From: Puccinellia tenuiflora
Lineage: Eukaryota > Streptophyta > Magnoliopsida > Poales > Poaceae
DNA: 64,000 nt
Reading direction: 5' to 3'
Assembly: GCA_012064385.1 (NCBI GenBank)
Contig: QRDG01000351.1
Location: forward strand, 812,928 to 876,927
Part shown: positions 1-10,305 of the stretch, in pieces
Numbering within the stretch: position 1 is the stretch's first letter
Layout: each line of letters starts with the position of its first letter
Translations under genes and position numbers: made by a program
The notes under the pieces: generated by a model
Told to the model about the DNA's origin: nothing
Database searches by the model: none
What the model saw: only the letters and a program-made list of their open reading frames with translations

Positions 1-536
1 AAGTGGGATCAGATGTAATGTCTCGGAACAACAATTGATGACTTCGGGTGGTGTTGGCTTCTGTCAGGCGGTGCGATGAACGATACCTTGGAGAGAGGCG
101 CATACTGGGCGAGACGCGGGTAATTGGGCGTAGAGATAGGAGGTACGCTGGGGGATGAGCATAGAGAGGAGACTAGGGAAGGCCATCGATGCCGGAGAGC
201 TGCATCGTGTGGGGATGAGTAAAGAGATTCACATGGAAACTTTCTGGCGGCTGGTGTTGTAGTTCTTGTGAAGAAATTGTTCGTTCCTCACCACCAGTTT
301 TGGCTGCCGCGAGTGGTGCCCCCGGCTCACTTGTTTGATTGGGACTACAAGCATCACCGAGCAAGAGTCTCGAGGGTTCTTGATACGGAGGAGAGGGGTT
401 TGTTTTTTTAAACTGATGTTTTTTTTTGAAACCGGGAGGAGAGGGGTTTGGAACATACCACGCAGGAGAAATAACATAAGAGGAAGTGTAAATAATGTGA
501 TTAAATAGACGTGCGTTGCACGTGCACGTATACTAG
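1..536 (+). mobile_element. 3' end of a Helitron (5' end outside window)
   Basis: The right boundary has the hallmarks of a plant Helitron 3' terminus. A perfect 6-bp stem hairpin (ACGTGC-GTT-GCACGT, 509-523) is followed after 9 nt by CTAG (533-536), and the next base is T. The sequence to the right is the body of a Stowaway MITE that has lost its first terminus, as expected if the Helitron inserted between A and T of that MITE. No replicase/helicase coding is visible in this portion, so the copy may be non-autonomous or simply cut by the window edge. A 16-bp direct repeat (GGAGGAGAGGGGTTTG) occurs at about 390 and 437, separated by T-rich sequence. Confidence 0.65.
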
Positions 537-679
537 TATAAGATGTTTTAGCATTTCTCTTTCCATCCGTATCTAGACATGTTTTAGTGCAAAGTTTAAA
601 TAAATCTTATACTAAGACATGTCTACATACAGATGGAAAGAGAAATGCTAAAACATTTTATATTTTGATACGGATGGAG
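537..679. mobile_element. Stowaway-type MITE, 5' terminus missing
   Basis: This is a foldback element. The left arm from 539 (AAGATGTTTTAGCATTTCTC) reappears as its reverse complement on the right, ending ...GATACGGATGGAG followed by TA at 680-681. This is the CTCCxTCCGTATCAAAAT-type terminus of Triticeae Stowaway/Mariner MITEs, also seen intact at 42584. The left end lacks about 17 bp of the terminal repeat and abuts the Helitron CTAG exactly where an AT target would lie. TA target duplication is visible only on the right. Confidence 0.8.
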
Positions 680-681
680 TA

Positions 682-876
682 CTAGTCAGTATGCACGTGC
701 ATGCACGACTATGGTTTCACTCCACAACACTTTTTTGTGTGTTTAGGGCCTACTTCACTGCCTGTCAAGATATACCGTTCTTTATTATTTTTGGTAGAAT
801 GACTACTGTTTTGCATGTGAATAATTAATCTTAGCTATGTTGTCAAATAACATATATCTCTTACTACAAAATACTT
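682..876. other. AT-rich intergenic sequence, no feature seen
   Basis: AT-rich sequence between the Stowaway remnant and the next inverted-repeat element. I see no open frame, repeat or terminus here. Confidence 0.5.
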
Positions 877-882
877 CTCTAC

Positions 883-1277
883 GAGAGTGGACGATCTACC
901 CTAGGGGGCATCTTCCCCGTTTTTCTAAAAATACATTTTAAATACGATTTAAAATGTGTAAAAAAATTGAAATAAAATTTTATGTGTACATCTCTCTGGA
1001 ACATTCACGCAGCATAAATTTTTGTGAAAAAATAACTTTTTATTTTGCCTCCACAAAAAAAGACAAATTTCAGTACTGAGAACAAAACTTTTCACAAGAC
1101 ATTTTTTTGTCATTTTTACACAGATCAAAATAATTGTTATTTTATGACAAAATTTTCTACGTGCATATAGAATATGGATATGCACGTCCGCAATTGTTTT
1201 AGAATTTTTCTATCATTTGGAAATATATTTTTTGAAAACGGGGTAGATGCCCCCACATGTTCATCTATGCATTTTCC
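883..1277. mobile_element. Candidate MITE with long imperfect terminal inverted repeats
   Basis: The two ends carry matching inverted blocks centred on GGGGGCATCT(T/A)CCCCGTTTT: left copy near 913-933, right copy inverted near 1234-1255. The repeats extend imperfectly towards both edges, and a CTCTAC hexamer flanks both sides (877-882 and 1278-1283), possibly a short target duplication. The interior is A/T-rich without a coding frame. Superfamily is uncertain; the duplication length does not decide between Mutator-like and other TIR groups. Confidence 0.5.
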
Positions 1278-1639
1278 CTCTACATAGGATCTAACTAATA
1301 CAAATATTAGTTGCTCTACTAAAGCGAGAGGTCAGATCTAGAGGCGGGCACTGCTGGGACCAAATGGGGTGGGCAGAGACATCTAAAGGCTGACGGTCGG
1401 TGGCGAGACCTTCAGATTAGAACAAACCATGATACTGTGAAATATGGTTGTGTACAATGCGACAAACATGTGAAAAATAAAACTGAAAAATTGTCTGGAT
1501 GATCTCGTTGGAAAAAAAGTGCACGTCCCATGGCTTTTCAGTACAATCTCATTAATCTTTCCATCATGATTAAAATACTCAAAATGGGTCATGAAACAAA
1601 CAACGAAAAAAATAGCATTCTCCCAAAGAAGCACAAGCT

Positions 1640-1990
1640 GATCCTTCTCAATGCGCTTAGTCGCTTACCCACCAGCCTCTGCCGCATCAATTCTTGGCCG
1701 GCCTCCAGTACAAGGTGTTGTGCCGCACGAGCGATTAGGCGTAGAGCTGGTCAATCTCGGCGATATCGTGGACCATCCCTTGTCGGCAAAGCGACAGAAC
1801 TGGCGTAGCTCCATTTGGACCATGTGCAGGCGAAATATCATAACCCTGGCCTCGCTGGCAGCAGTGGCCACATGGGAGGCTCCTTCCACCTCAACCTGCA
1901 GCGCCTCCATGATGCGCCGCCGCCAAAGCCTCCCGCGGGGGCGCAGTCTCCACCCGTGCCAGCCCCGTCACCTCTCCTCCCTCATCCCGC
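1640..1990 (-). pseudogene. Possible degraded gene fragment, unrecognised
   Basis: This GC-richer patch in AT-rich surroundings reads on the - strand as a helical, Glu/Ala/Met-rich segment starting at an ATG near 1910. It includes ...VMIFRLHMVQMELRQFCRF, then appears to continue in a shifted frame (...MVHDIAEIDQLYA) with an internal stop. The frame change, stop and short length suggest a captured or decayed exon rather than a working gene. A + strand frame is open over the same interval, so which strand ever coded is not settled. Flanking sequence from 1290 to 2520 shows no other feature I can name. Confidence 0.3.
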
Positions 1991-2526
1991 CCCTCATCTC
2001 CCCGTCAAGCTTCCGCTTGAAGGAGCAGCTTGGAGGAATCGTGGCCGGAGAAGGGTGGGCAAGACGAAGATAGCTGGCTGATGAGCCGTCCGGCAATGAA
2101 GTCGATCAAGGTTTTTGGTCGAATCTCTAATGCGTGATTTGCGCCATTGAGATGGGGGAGGAGTGATTATCGGTGTGATGGTTTGGAGAGGGAGCAGATC
2201 CCACTGAATTGGGCGTAATTAACGGGGCATGGCTGAGTGGGAGACCTCGTGCGGTTCTAATTAGAAGCGGGGACGCATAGCAATTCGTCTTGGCAGACTG
2301 GGTGGCAAAACATTGAATCTGGCCCGTTCGCTTGGATGGCAGACCACCGGAGTAATACAGACCCTTAAATTTGATTTCATAGATTAGATCGCACGGTGGA
2401 GATTATCCTGTGTACACAAATCTGGGTGGCTTTAGAAGAATTGTAGTTCGCTCTTTTATTAGTAGTGGAGATGGAGATTGAAAATATAGACATGCATGCA
2501 ACCTATATAACCCGAAGAGAATGGTC

Positions 2527-2603
2527 TTTTTTTCTTCGACGAAATGGTGACGTAGCCCCGACCTCTGCATCGAATCAATGCACACAACCGATTTTATTGC
2601 ATA
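2527..2603 (-). mobile_element. LINE 3' tail
   Basis: Read on the - strand, this ends in an A-run preceded by TGATTCGATGCAGAGGTCGG. This is the same 3' signature (GATGCAGAGGCCGGGG...oligo-A) that closes the LINE at 50527 and appears near 39440 and 53060. The tail is separated from any LINE body by the Tat retrotransposon inserted at 2609. Confidence 0.6.
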
Positions 2604-2608
2604 GTTCA

Positions 2609-3062
2609 TGATGTGGTTACACCTTTTGGGCATGCCACTGTGGACTACCCTGGTGCGGATAAGGACAAAGGCCCATCGGCCATAAGGCCCAGAAAGGAGG
2701 CCCCGAAGGAAAAGACTTACAAATATTAGGTCGGCAGGTTCAGATGTAAACCTAGTCGGTATAGGACCCGAGACCCAGTCCCACTATTTAATAACCGGGA
2801 GGGTCGCCGACCTAGGGTACGCTCATATCCACCACCAGAAACCCTAGCGAGATTGCATCTCACGATCTCGCCATTGTAACCGATCTGTAAAGCTCATCAT
2901 CAATTCCAGACAAGCAGGACGTAGGGCTTTTACCTTCGGGGGCCTGAACCTGGGTAAATCCCGCTTGTCAGCCGACGGATCTACCAGTACCACCATCTTC
3001 TTCTCCTATTCTCTCAATCCAAGGATGTCATCCAAGGAATTTGGCATGGTAACCCCACGTCA
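2609..3062 (+). repeat. 5' LTR of the Tat element
   Basis: Starts TGATGTGGTTACACC and ends ...CCCCACGTCA; its near-identical partner is at 27092-27545, the same length. A TATA-like CTATTTAA lies at 2784-2791 and its counterpart near 27266, suggesting the U3/R junction shortly after. The first base of internal sequence follows at 3063. Confidence 0.93.
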
Positions 3063-3064
3063 AT

Positions 3065-3080
3065 TGGCGCCGTCTGTGAG
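3065..3080 (+). promoter_or_regulatory. Primer-binding site of the Tat element
   Basis: TGGCGCCGTCTGTGAG lies two bases after the LTR. The first nine bases match the complement of a plant tRNA-Asp 3' end (TGGCGCCGT); the match then stops, so the primer assignment is tentative. Confidence 0.6.
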
Positions 3081-3384
3081 AAAGACTGGTGCTGGATCTA
3101 CGGATTCGACGGCTTCATCAGCGACCATCGGCGGCTCGCCGGATCTGTAATCGCCGATCTTCTTCGGCTCCCTGGTATTCAGCCCACACTCGCCGGTCAC
3201 GCGGCTGGCCTTCACGGATCTACACGCAGGCGTGGACGTAAGTTTCGGTGAACTACGTTTCTTCGTCAACAAGTGGGGCACTCTCTGCCTCACGGATGCA
3301 CCGCACCCTGCGGCCACAGCACCCGCTACTTCATCGACTGCCGCAGTAGAGTTCACCCCGTCATCGGCTGCGTAGGCCTTCGCC

Positions 3385-5837
3385 GTGTCCTCCGACGACG
3401 AGCTTTTAGGCAATACGCTCAATGATATCGCGTCGTTCTCGACTGCGACTATGCAATCTTTCGCGCGCACGACTGAATGGTCAGTCGTGCCCTATGCTTC
3501 ATCGACTCCGCTATCGAGCCCTTCGGACTTCGCCGACGGAAATCAAGCAAATTTCGAGTCCGTCTTTGGAGACGACTCGAATCTGGAGGAAGTTCCGCGC
3601 ATCCTCCCCATGCAGGTGTACATGACAGCACCCGCAGGACCAGCCGCAGGACCGGCCGCGGGGACGGCTATTATAACGGCAGCATAACCAAGCGCTCCAC
3701 CCGAGTCACACACATACCCGTTCACAGTAACTCTGCAGAATGGACGAACTCAACTGCACATCACCCAAGCTATGGGTGAGAAGGCGATAAAGGCCGTAGC
3801 GGATGGCGCTCCGGCGGAGGATGCAACGGCTGAAGACCTGCAATGCTACCAGTACCTGCTATGGCAGGAAAGCATCAAGCTAAAGGAGCAGGAGAGGGTC
3901 CTTGCGGAAAGAAGAAGGCAAGCCAGCCTGTCAAGCACGCGACGGGTGGATCTATCCGTCCAATCATCGGGGAGATCTCAGCCTTCTTGGGATCGGCCTC
4001 GCTACCTGCGTGTGTCGGAGGGGGCAAGAACTACCGTCACCCGAAACTTGGAGGACTCCTTCATGTCCCTAGATACGGGAGGAATACCAATTCCTAAAAC
4101 AGCTACCGGCGCCCTCATGTCGGTGGCCACGTACCTGCAAGCAACGCAACCATCGGAGGGCGACCCTCGGGCGGCCTTGCACCGCCAGCAAATCAAGTTC
4201 GTCAGCATGGCGGGTGCGGAGCTGATACCAGAGGAACCCTCACAACCAACCGCAGCCGCAGCGACTGCCAACAACGCGCCTCCACGGCGACAACAAAGCC
4301 CACGGCATGAACCGCGGACCCGCCACTCTGGCGACCACGCTGCTCGCGATCAGGAGGATCGCATCGTGTGTGTAAACAACGAGCGTGCCGCTCATGACCG
4401 CGAAAACCGCGCCACCCGCGATCGGATGCATCACGCAACTCGCGGACAAGAAGATCGATATCACCTCACGGAAGGCGAGGACACACGCAACGCCATCACA
4501 CAGAACAAGGTCAACAGGAACCGCACGAGGCGGGCTGCACGTGACACGAGCAACGACGATCCAGACTCCGAAGAAGACTTCGAACCTTGCGGGGCACTCT
4601 GCTTCAGTCGCCGTATCCGAGAGGCAAGAATACCGAAGGGTTTCAAATTAGCATCTGAGACCCCAAAGTATGATGGCCTACAGGAACCCTTTGCCTGGCT
4701 GGAGGACTACCTCACGGAAGTAACTTGCCAGAGAGGTTCCGCATCTACGGCCATGCAATACATTCAGCTAATGCTCACAGGGTCTGCCCGAGCCTGGCTT
4801 AAAAGCCTGCCGCGGGGAGCATATACTTGCTGGGAAGATTTCGGCGAGGACTTCATCCGCAACTTCGCTGGCACATACAAGCGACCCGCCTCGTTCGAAG
4901 AACTTCGAGCTTGCAAGCAGCGATCGGACGAGACGCTGCGTGAGTATATTCAGCGGCGGACCCTCCTCCGTAACTCGGCGGAGAGGATCTCAGAAGACAA
5001 CGCGATATACGCGTTCACCCGAGGTGTCTATCGACTCGAGCTGAAGGAGACGCTCGGAAGAATAAAGCCGAAGACCATTGCTCACCTCATGCAAATCGCT
5101 AATGAGTGGGCAGACGGAGAAGACTCTATACGCAACGAGCGCAACGATACACCCGTAGAGAACGGCGACAAAGGCCACTGGAGTCATCGCAGCAGCATCG
5201 CCGCCGCAAGCGGAAGTCGCGAGCATATGATGACAACGAAGGTGTAGAACTCGTGGCAGCGGGTTTTCCCGATAGCCGCGAGCAAAGAAACCGTGACAGC
5301 AGTCGCTATGAAAGCGGCAGCCGAACAACCGGTTATAAGGACAAAAAAAACATCAAGCAGGAGTGGCGACCACGCCAGCCGCACAACGGGCGAGTGCCGC
5401 GCCCTCCTCCTACCCTGCAAGGAGCTTGCAGGTTCCACATGTTCAGGGATGAGCATGGCAACCTCACATCCCGCCACCTCTTGAAGGATTGCGAGGGCTT
5501 TCAAGAACTGCATGCGGAATACACACGTCTCCTCCAGCAGCAGGCGCAAATCGTACCAGGTGCGCCAGCCATCAGAGCGCCACCTGCCCCGGCTCTGCCC
5601 CCCACCAGGGCATATGGCGGGAGCTATCTAGCTCCAACCACGCGTCGAGGAACCCCAAGCAGGCGAAGATGCTTACCCAAAGCCTGTGGGTCGCATGTTA
5701 ATGATCCAGAAAGGACATCCCTCAAATCGGGACCAAAAGCTCATAACAAGGTAGGTCAACCTTGCCGTCAAATCACCACCCGCGGTACCAGAGTACCTCA
5801 ACTAGTCACAGGCCAGCATAACATTCACCAGGGATGA
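3385..5837 (+). pseudogene. gag: gag of the Tat element, broken by a stop and a frameshift
   Basis: The capsid-type Retrotrans_gag region is recognisable around 4650-5130 (WLEDYLTEVTC, then ARAWLKSLP, WEDFGEDFIRNF, LREYIQRR). Upstream, 3385-3687 encodes an acidic N-terminal segment in the same frame, cut by an in-frame TAA at 3685-3687 although the frame reopens to 5247. Near 5185-5240 the frame shifts. The second frame carries a knuckle-like CRFHMFRDEHGN...C segment (about 5428-5490) in place of a classical CCHC box. No ATG is visible at the start of the first segment. This protein would form the particle shell; as written it cannot be made in one piece. Confidence 0.8.
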
Positions 5838-6430
5838 TCATCCACCTCAAGTTCCGCGGCCGGGCCACTCAGCCCTTGTTTTGGATGCACAGATAGGAGG
5901 CTTCGCTATGAGCCGCGTGTTCATGGATGGTGGCAGCGGAATCAATATCATATTCGATGACAACTGCACGGAATGAACATACTGACGACAAACCTGGCGC
6001 CTTCCGTCAACACCTTCCACGGCATAGTACCAGGGAGACCAGTCTATCCCTTGGGAACTATCTCACTAGACGTGATATTTGGTGAGCCAGCCAACTTCCG
6101 GAAGGAGAAGATAGAGTTCGAAATGGTTGACTGGAAGTCGCAGTACCATGTCATCCTGGGACGACCAGCGTTCGCACGGTTCATGGCGGTACCGCACTAT
6201 GCCTACCTGAAGCTGAAGATGCCGGGACCTTACGGGACAATCACCGTCAATGGAGATTTCGAACGATCCGACGAGTGCGATCGTAAGTTCAACAAGATCT
6301 CTGAGTCATTCGGGGCGCAGGAGCAGCTCCAGGAGTTGGCACTCACCAACGACCGCACCCTCTTTCCCGAGGGCAAACAATCAGCGTCAGGCTCTGCCTT
6401 CAACGCGACAAACGACACAAGGGAGCATCA
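5814..6430 (+). pseudogene. Aspartic protease region of the Tat element, frameshifted
   Basis: The active-site motif MDGGSGINII (from 5923) corresponds to the DGGS-type aspartic protease loop of Tat elements. A stop at 5964-5966 ends that frame. The rest of the domain continues in another frame from about 5973 (MNILTTNLAPS, later HVILGRPAFARFM), the second conserved block of retroviral-like proteases. A further frame change is needed to enter reverse transcriptase. The protease would release Gag and Pol products. Confidence 0.75.
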
Positions 6431-7868
6431 GGTGCACCCGACGGACCCCAGGAAGCCGTGCTCGTCGAGTTCCTACATGAGAACTGGTAGATTTTTGCCT
6501 GGTGCCCAGCCGACATGCCAGGCATACCCAGGGAATTCGCCGAGCACGCCCTCCAGATCCTGCCCAATGCGAGGCCCGTCAAGCAAACGATGCGCCGCTT
6601 TGCGGAGCCGAAGCGCCTCGCCATCGGGCAAGAAATCGATAGGCTCCTGGCAGCCAACTTCATTCGGGAGATCAAGAAGTCTGACTGGGTGGCCAACCCA
6701 GTCCTGGTGCCAAAGAAGAACACATACATACTACACATGTGTGTTGTCTTCACTTCATTAAACAAGTGTTGTCCAATAGATCATTTTCCACTGCCTCGAA
6801 TCGACCAAATTGTCGACTCGACTGCAGGCTGCGTGCGCCTCTGTTTCCTAGATGCCTATTCAGGCTATAACCAGATCAGGATGAAGAAGGAAGACGAAGA
6901 GAAAAAAACATTCAGCACACCCTTTGGTGTTTACTGTTACACAACGATGCCCTTCGGGTTAAAGAACGCGGGTGCCACGTACCAGCGTATGATGCAGAAC
7001 TGCCTCAAGGAGCAAATCGGATGCAATGTCCAGGTGTACGTTGACGACATCGTCATCAAAACCAAAAAGGAAGACACACTCCTTGACGACCTCCGCGAAA
7101 CATTCGCCGCACTGAAGAAATACAACATCAAGCTGAACCCTACTAAGTGTGTGTTCGGTGTGCCAGCCGGGCAGCTACTAGGCTAATTCGTATCTGCGCG
7201 AGGCATCGAAGCAAACCCGGAGAAAATACAGGCACTCCTGAAGATGCCAGCATCGTCGAAGCTCAGGGATGTGCAGCAGCTCTCTGGAAGGATAGCGGCA
7301 CTCAGCCGATTCATTAGCAAGCTTGGGGAGAAGGCGCTCCCGTTCTACAACCTGATGAAGAAGACGGACCGCTTTGAGTGGACAGAGGAAGCCCAAGCTG
7401 CCTTCGTCGACCTCAAGCGCACCCTGTCAACGCCACCAGTCCTGGTGGCACCACACAAAAAGGAGCCGCTGTATCTCTATATAGTGGCCACAAACAGGGT
7501 AGTCAGTATGGTGCTGGTAGTTGAGCAGGCTGAAGAAGGAAAAGCTCATGGCGTGCAGAGACCAATATACTACCTCAGCGAGGTGTTGTCTCAGTCAAAG
7601 CAGAGATACCCGCACTATCAGAAGCTGGCGTATGGGATATTCATGACCTCGCGCAAGGTGGCACACTATTTCCAAGAGCACCCCATCACGGTGGTGAGCG
7701 CGGCTCCACTAAGCGACATACTCAACAACTCCAAAGCGACAGGCAGAGTCGCCAAATGGAGCATCGAATTAGGTCCGCTAGACCTAACATACAAACACCC
7801 GACAACAATCAAGGCGCAAGTCCTCCCCGACTTCACTACGGAGTGGATGGAGATGCAGTTGTCGTCAG
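6431..7868 (+). pseudogene. Reverse transcriptase and first RNase H of the Tat element, with nonsense codons
   Basis: Reverse transcriptase motifs follow in order: LLAANFIREI, LDAYSGYNQI, TPFGVYCYTTMPFGLKNAG and the catalytic YVDD (about 7037-7048). The RT thumb and the first RNase H-like domain (FEWTEEAQAAF, then RPIYYLSEVLSQS) continue in the same frame. In-frame stops lie at about 6489-6491 and 7184-7186, just after the QLLG motif. No frameshift is needed across the block, so decay here is by point changes. The domain would copy element RNA into DNA in virus-like particles. Confidence 0.88.
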
Positions 7869-8278
7869 TACCCGGTACGTCCAACTCATGGACCGTGTAC
7901 TTCGACGGGTCCAAGAGGAACGAAGGCACATGAGCAGGTGTTATACTCATATCACCGAAAGGCGACAAGCTTTGTTATGTGCTGCAGATGGACTTCGAGA
8001 AGCCATCCAACAACGAAGCAGAATATGAAGCCCTGATCCATGGGATGAAGATGGCTAAGGAGTGCGGCGCTGATCGCCTGATGATACACGGAGACTCGAA
8101 CCTGGTCGTGTAATAGACCATGAAGGAGTGCGATGCAACAACAGAGAACATGATAGCATACATGAACCTGTATAACATCTTGGAGGGAAGCTTCGACGGC
8201 TGCGAGCTCCGTCATGTCAGTAGAGCAAGCAATGAGGAGGCAGACACACTCGCCAAAATCGGGTCCTTGCAACTCAAG
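7869..8278 (+). pseudogene. Second (additional) RNase H of the Tat element
   Basis: Begins with WTVYFDGS and continues through NNEAEYEAL and HGDSNLVV to HVSRASNEEADTLAKIGS, the D-E-D-D layout of an archaeal/plant-type RNase H. This extra domain after the degenerate first one is diagnostic for the Tat group. Stops at 7931-7933 and at 8111-8116 (TAA TAG, two in a row) interrupt it, all in the reverse transcriptase frame. The tandem TAATAG sits where two glutamine codons would be expected, compatible with C-to-T changes. Confidence 0.82.
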
Positions 8279-9670
8279 GTGCCCCCCGGAGTCTTCCTGG
8301 AGAAGATAAACAAAAGATCTATCAAGGTCAAGCAGCCTGCAGCTCCCTCTACACTGGCAACCGGGACTAAAGCTGCAAGTGAAGACACATCTGCAGCAGC
8401 AGAACCTTTAGTCGAAGTATTACTCGTCGAGCCTATCTGGAAAAAGCCATTCCTGGCATATATGCTCTGGCAGGAGCTTCCAGAAGACACAGTCGAAGCA
8501 CGGCGTATCACTCGCCGTGCCAAAGCATTCACAATAATCGGCGGAGAGCTGTACAAGCGCAGCATATCAGGCATCCTCCAGAGGTGCATCGCATCAGAGG
8601 ACGGCAAGGCCATGCTCCTCGAGATCCACGCTGGCACGTGTGGGCATCATGCTAGCAGCAGAGCCTTAGTCGCCAAGGCCCTGCGTGCTGGATTCTACTG
8701 GCCCACGGCGATGCAGGACGTCGAGGGCATCGTCAAGCGGTGTATCGGCTGCCAGAAATTCGCAACACGACCTCATGCACCGGCGTCAGAACTGAAGACA
8801 ATACCTTTGGCGTGGCCTTTCGCCCAGTGGGGACTCGATATGGTCGGGCCACTGCGCAAGTCTTCACGAGGAGGACACACATCTACTTGTGGCTGTCGAT
8901 AAATTCACCAAGTGGATAAAGGCCGTGCCAATTACCAACTGCACAGCCACCTCAGCTGTCAACTTCATCAAGTCCATCATGTTCCTCTTTGGGTGCCTCA
9001 CAGCATCATCACTGATAACGGAACAAACTTCACAGCCGAGGAGTTCCAAGAGTTCTGCCAGGAGAAGGGCATCAAGCTGAACTACGCTTCCGTCGTCCAC
9101 TCGCAATCTAACGGGCAGGTGGAAAAGGCAAACGGCCTCGTATGCAGCGGCATCAAGAAGTGCCTCCTGGTGCCACTCAGGCGCTCAGCAGGAGCCTGGG
9201 TAGAGGAGCTACCATCGGTGCTATGGAGCTTGCGCACCACGCCCAACAGATCGACACAGTACACGCCATTCTTCATGGTGTACGGAGCAGAATCAGTCCT
9301 GCCACACGACATACGCTTAGATGCACCTCGCATCGTCGTGTACGATGAAGACGACGCTGAAGCCGCACTCGAAGATGACGTCGACTTGCTGGATGAGGCC
9401 CGGGACATCGCACTCTCGCGAACGGCTATCTACCAGCAGAACCTCCGCAACTATCACACCAAGCGGCTGCGCACAAGAGCCTTTGTCGAAGGAGACCTGG
9501 TACTCAGGCTCAAACAGAAGAAGGTGCACAAGCTCGCCTCCCCATGGGAGGGACCCTTTATCATCGCCGAGGTCATCGGTGGAGGCGCGTACCGCTTGAA
9601 GGACCCAAATACAGGCGAAATCATTCGCAACCCCTGTAACGCGGCGCAACTGCGACGCTTTTACGCGTAG
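8279..9670 (+). pseudogene. Integrase of the Tat element, two compensating frameshifts
   Basis: The zinc-binding HHCC region is seen as EIHAGTCGHHASSR...CIGC (about 8620-8760). The catalytic core has WGLDMVGP (first Asp), ITDNGTNF (second Asp) and NGQVEKANG (Glu). The frame shifts near 8880 and returns near 8995; between them the correct reading is in a different frame (AVDKFTKWIKAVPITN). The C-terminal part ends cleanly at TAG 9668-9670 with a GPFIIAEVIGGGAYRL block. Integrase would insert the cDNA; this copy is inactive. Confidence 0.88.
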
Positions 9671-10012
9671 CACAACTATCAAAGGCTGGTTAGCCACCTC
9701 TGTAAACACTAGAGACCATGTCTCCTGCAATAAAGCGCAATGTTCCTCTACCATATGAGCCAACATACAGCGCACAAATAAACACCCGAAAGGGCAAACA
9801 TCATATCCAGCTCCGGACGCAGCACCCGATACTCGGGGGCTATGCCGTTCGAGCACAAATCATCCCCTGCCTTAGCAGCACACCGACGCTCGGAGGCGGC
9901 GCTAAGTAAAGGCCAAAACAAAACAAACTCTATATACAAAGCAGCTCCAAGCTTTACAGAGCAAGCATACAGATTTTCTTCAAATATACAATGTGCTTGC
10001 ACAAACAAAAAA
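9671..10012. other. Non-coding 3' region of the Tat element
   Basis: No coding frame in either direction. It contains ACTCGGGGGCTATG near 9833, which resembles the polypurine tract that precedes the 3' LTR (27079-27091). It separates the sense integrase from the convergent antisense gene ending at 10013. Confidence 0.6.
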
Positions 10013-10300
10013 TCAATCTACAGGCTCGTCCTTTGGAACCCGTGACGCCACATAGTCCGAGTAAATCTCGGTGTCACGCTCCAGTTTCCTAATCAACTTG
10101 ACGGCTACATCCTCTACGGCGCAATAGTGAGTCTCCATCGGCATAGGCTCCCCGTCTTCCCTGTCGGGGACTTCTTCTATCCCCCTCAGGATGAGATACG
10201 GGTGCCACCGGTGAACAAAAGCTAAGGCGTACGTCGCACCGCTGACAAGCTGCGTCCGGATAAAATTCTGCGCAGCCTTGCCATTACGGAATCGCGCCAT
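10013..10300 (-). pseudogene. C-terminal exon part of the Tat antisense gene, cut off by the Tekay insertion
   Basis: An open - strand frame of 95 codons ends at TAG 10013-10015. The upstream coding part lies at 22362-22680; removing the nested element and one copy of the GAGAG duplication brings the two into the same frame without a stop. The segment is alpha-helical in character and ends ...IYSDYVASRVPKDEPVD. From memory of the family, similar segments close the antisense proteins that carry a Transposase_28 (PF04195, 'putative gypsy type transposon') N-terminus; this was not searched. No enzymatic motif is visible. Confidence 0.7.
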
Positions 10301-10305
10301 GAGAG

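Noticed and set aside
1651..2081. Plus-strand ORFs at 1651-2081 as a gene
   Set aside because: Two overlapping frames without a domain; the minus strand shows a more protein-like, though broken, reading.
3060..3470. Minus-strand 136-codon frame in the Tat leader
   Set aside because: Overlaps the LTR end, PBS and gag leader; antisense shadow without a domain.
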